This document shows, one piece after another, positions 29,390 through 29,794 of a stretch of DNA of 29,794 nt; position 1 is the first letter of the stretch; each line of letters opens with the position of its first letter. This DNA is from Clostridiaceae bacterium UBA6110 (GTDB taxonomy: Bacteria > Bacillota > Clostridia > Clostridiales > Clostridiaceae). The stretch lies in the NCBI GenBank assembly GCA_002428415.1, contig DIWI01000096.1, forward strand, positions 1-29,794. Reading direction: 5' to 3'. The position numbers were made by a program, and so were the translations under genes. The notes under the pieces are model-generated. The model was given only the letters and a program-made list of their open reading frames with translations. It ran no database searches and had not been told where the DNA came from.

Positions 29390-29704
29390 TTATTTTTTTG
29401 ATGCCGCAATCTTTTCAGCTAATGCAAGGACCTTGACTCCGTTCATCATGCCATAGTCTGCAGGTGGTATTACGTCTACTGGTACGTTGAATTTCTCAGC
29501 TTCAGCGGTTATCTTTTTAAGAGCGAACCTTATCTGAGGCCCGAGAAGTATGACGTCAGCTGTAGGGCCGACCTTTGCAAGCTGCGACTCAGGATATGCC
29601 GCTATCTCAGCCTCAAGTCCCTTAGCCTTTGCAGCCTCCTGCATCTTCTTTACAAGCATGCTTGTGGACATGCCAGCAGCGCATAAAAGTACGATTTTTA
29701 TCAT
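29390..29704 (-). CDS. PTS lactose/cellobiose-family IIB component (copy 2)
   Basis: A 104-residue IIB protein almost identical to copy 1. The phospho-Cys is C8 in KIVLLCAAGMSTSML and the PPADYGMMNGVKVLALAEK ending is shared. Differences are few (for example GLEAEIAAY for GLEADIAAY, GPTAD for GPSAD). ATG 29704 has GGGAGGAA upstream. It follows the partial IIA gene by 16 bases and precedes IIC by 133. Confidence 0.95.
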   Translation of the reverse strand: MIKIVLLCAAGMSTSMLVKKMQEAAKAKGLEAEIAAYPESQLAKVGPTADVILLGPQIRFALKKITAEAEKFNVPVDVIPPADYGMMNGVKVLALAEKIAASKK

Positions 29705-29720
29705 TTTTCTGTTCCTCCCT

Positions 29721-29794
29721 TTAGTTATTCCTGGCTTCGATGAGTTCCTGGATGGACTTTCTCATCTCAATGAGCTGGGCGATGAGGTTCTTTT
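29721..29794 (-). CDS. PTS lactose/cellobiose-family IIA component (copy 2), C-terminal end
   Basis: Only the last 24 codons are inside the window. They read KNLIAQLIEMRKSIQELIEA followed by RNN and stop, nearly the same as the C-terminus of IIA copy 1. The start and the active His lie beyond the right edge. It shows that the second set has the same IIA-IIB-IIC order. Confidence 0.9.
   Translation of the reverse strand, partial: KNLIAQLIEMRKSIQELIEARNN

Overview
This is a low-to-moderate GC Firmicutes chromosome segment. It most resembles a clostridial anaerobe: it has a V-type ATPase gene, a flavodiiron protein, a single-cluster ferredoxin, a PerR-type regulator, HPr kinase and many lactose/cellobiose-family PTS genes, and Arg is often coded AGG. 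A Youngiibacter/Proteiniclasticum-like Clostridiaceae member is my guess, but species cannot be fixed from this window. No transposase, integrase, tRNA, rRNA or CRISPR array was seen.

Region 1 (1-5.9 kb). The 3' end of a V-type ATPase subunit D gene converges on an ATP-grasp ligase gene (minus strand). Then come a flavodiiron O2/NO reductase with a PerR-box-like sequence upstream, a DUF1292 gene overlapping an acidic unknown gene, and a 6S RNA gene. A UPF0291 gene too short for many gene callers and hprK follow the 6S terminator with no room for a separate promoter. perR comes next, with two PerR-box-like sequences in its own leader. Oxidative-stress control and global carbon control are therefore encoded side by side.

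Region 2 (6-9.7 kb). Two neighbouring exported proteins of unknown function are both built from internal repeats. They are followed by an EamA-family permease and a YczE/YitT-like membrane protein, most units ending in clear intrinsic terminators.

Region 3 (9.7-16.7 kb, minus strand). A three-gene operon encodes a 1604-residue multidomain protein (HD domain, helical-repeat middle, NadD/PPAT-like nucleotidyltransferase, GNAT-like and PRTase-like parts), a lactate/malate-dehydrogenase-like protein with an extra N-terminal domain, and a PHP-family phosphoesterase. This is the least explained part of the window and may concern NAD or nucleotide handling (inference).

Region 4 (16.8-20.4 kb, plus strand). 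A small membrane protein and a DUF4097 beta-helix-like protein are followed by a ferredoxin, an O-antigen-ligase-like membrane protein and a membrane-anchored SNase-like nuclease.

Region 5 (20.4 kb to end). This is a beta-glucoside locus. Two GH1 genes on the plus strand (the first with an altered acid/base motif) converge on a minus-strand PTS operon, IIA-IIB-IIC-GH1-IIB. That operon starts at a sequence matching the sigma-54 -24/-12 consensus, with a phased array of CAGTGTTTC motifs upstream. A second, roughly 94% identical IIA-IIB-IIC set lies directly upstream and runs off the window end. It is separated from the first by two tandem hairpins and about 500 bases of repeat-rich, AT-rich DNA. 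Glycosides taken up and phosphorylated by these PTS proteins would be cleaved by the GH1 enzymes, with HprK from region 1 acting as the PTS-linked catabolite sensor.
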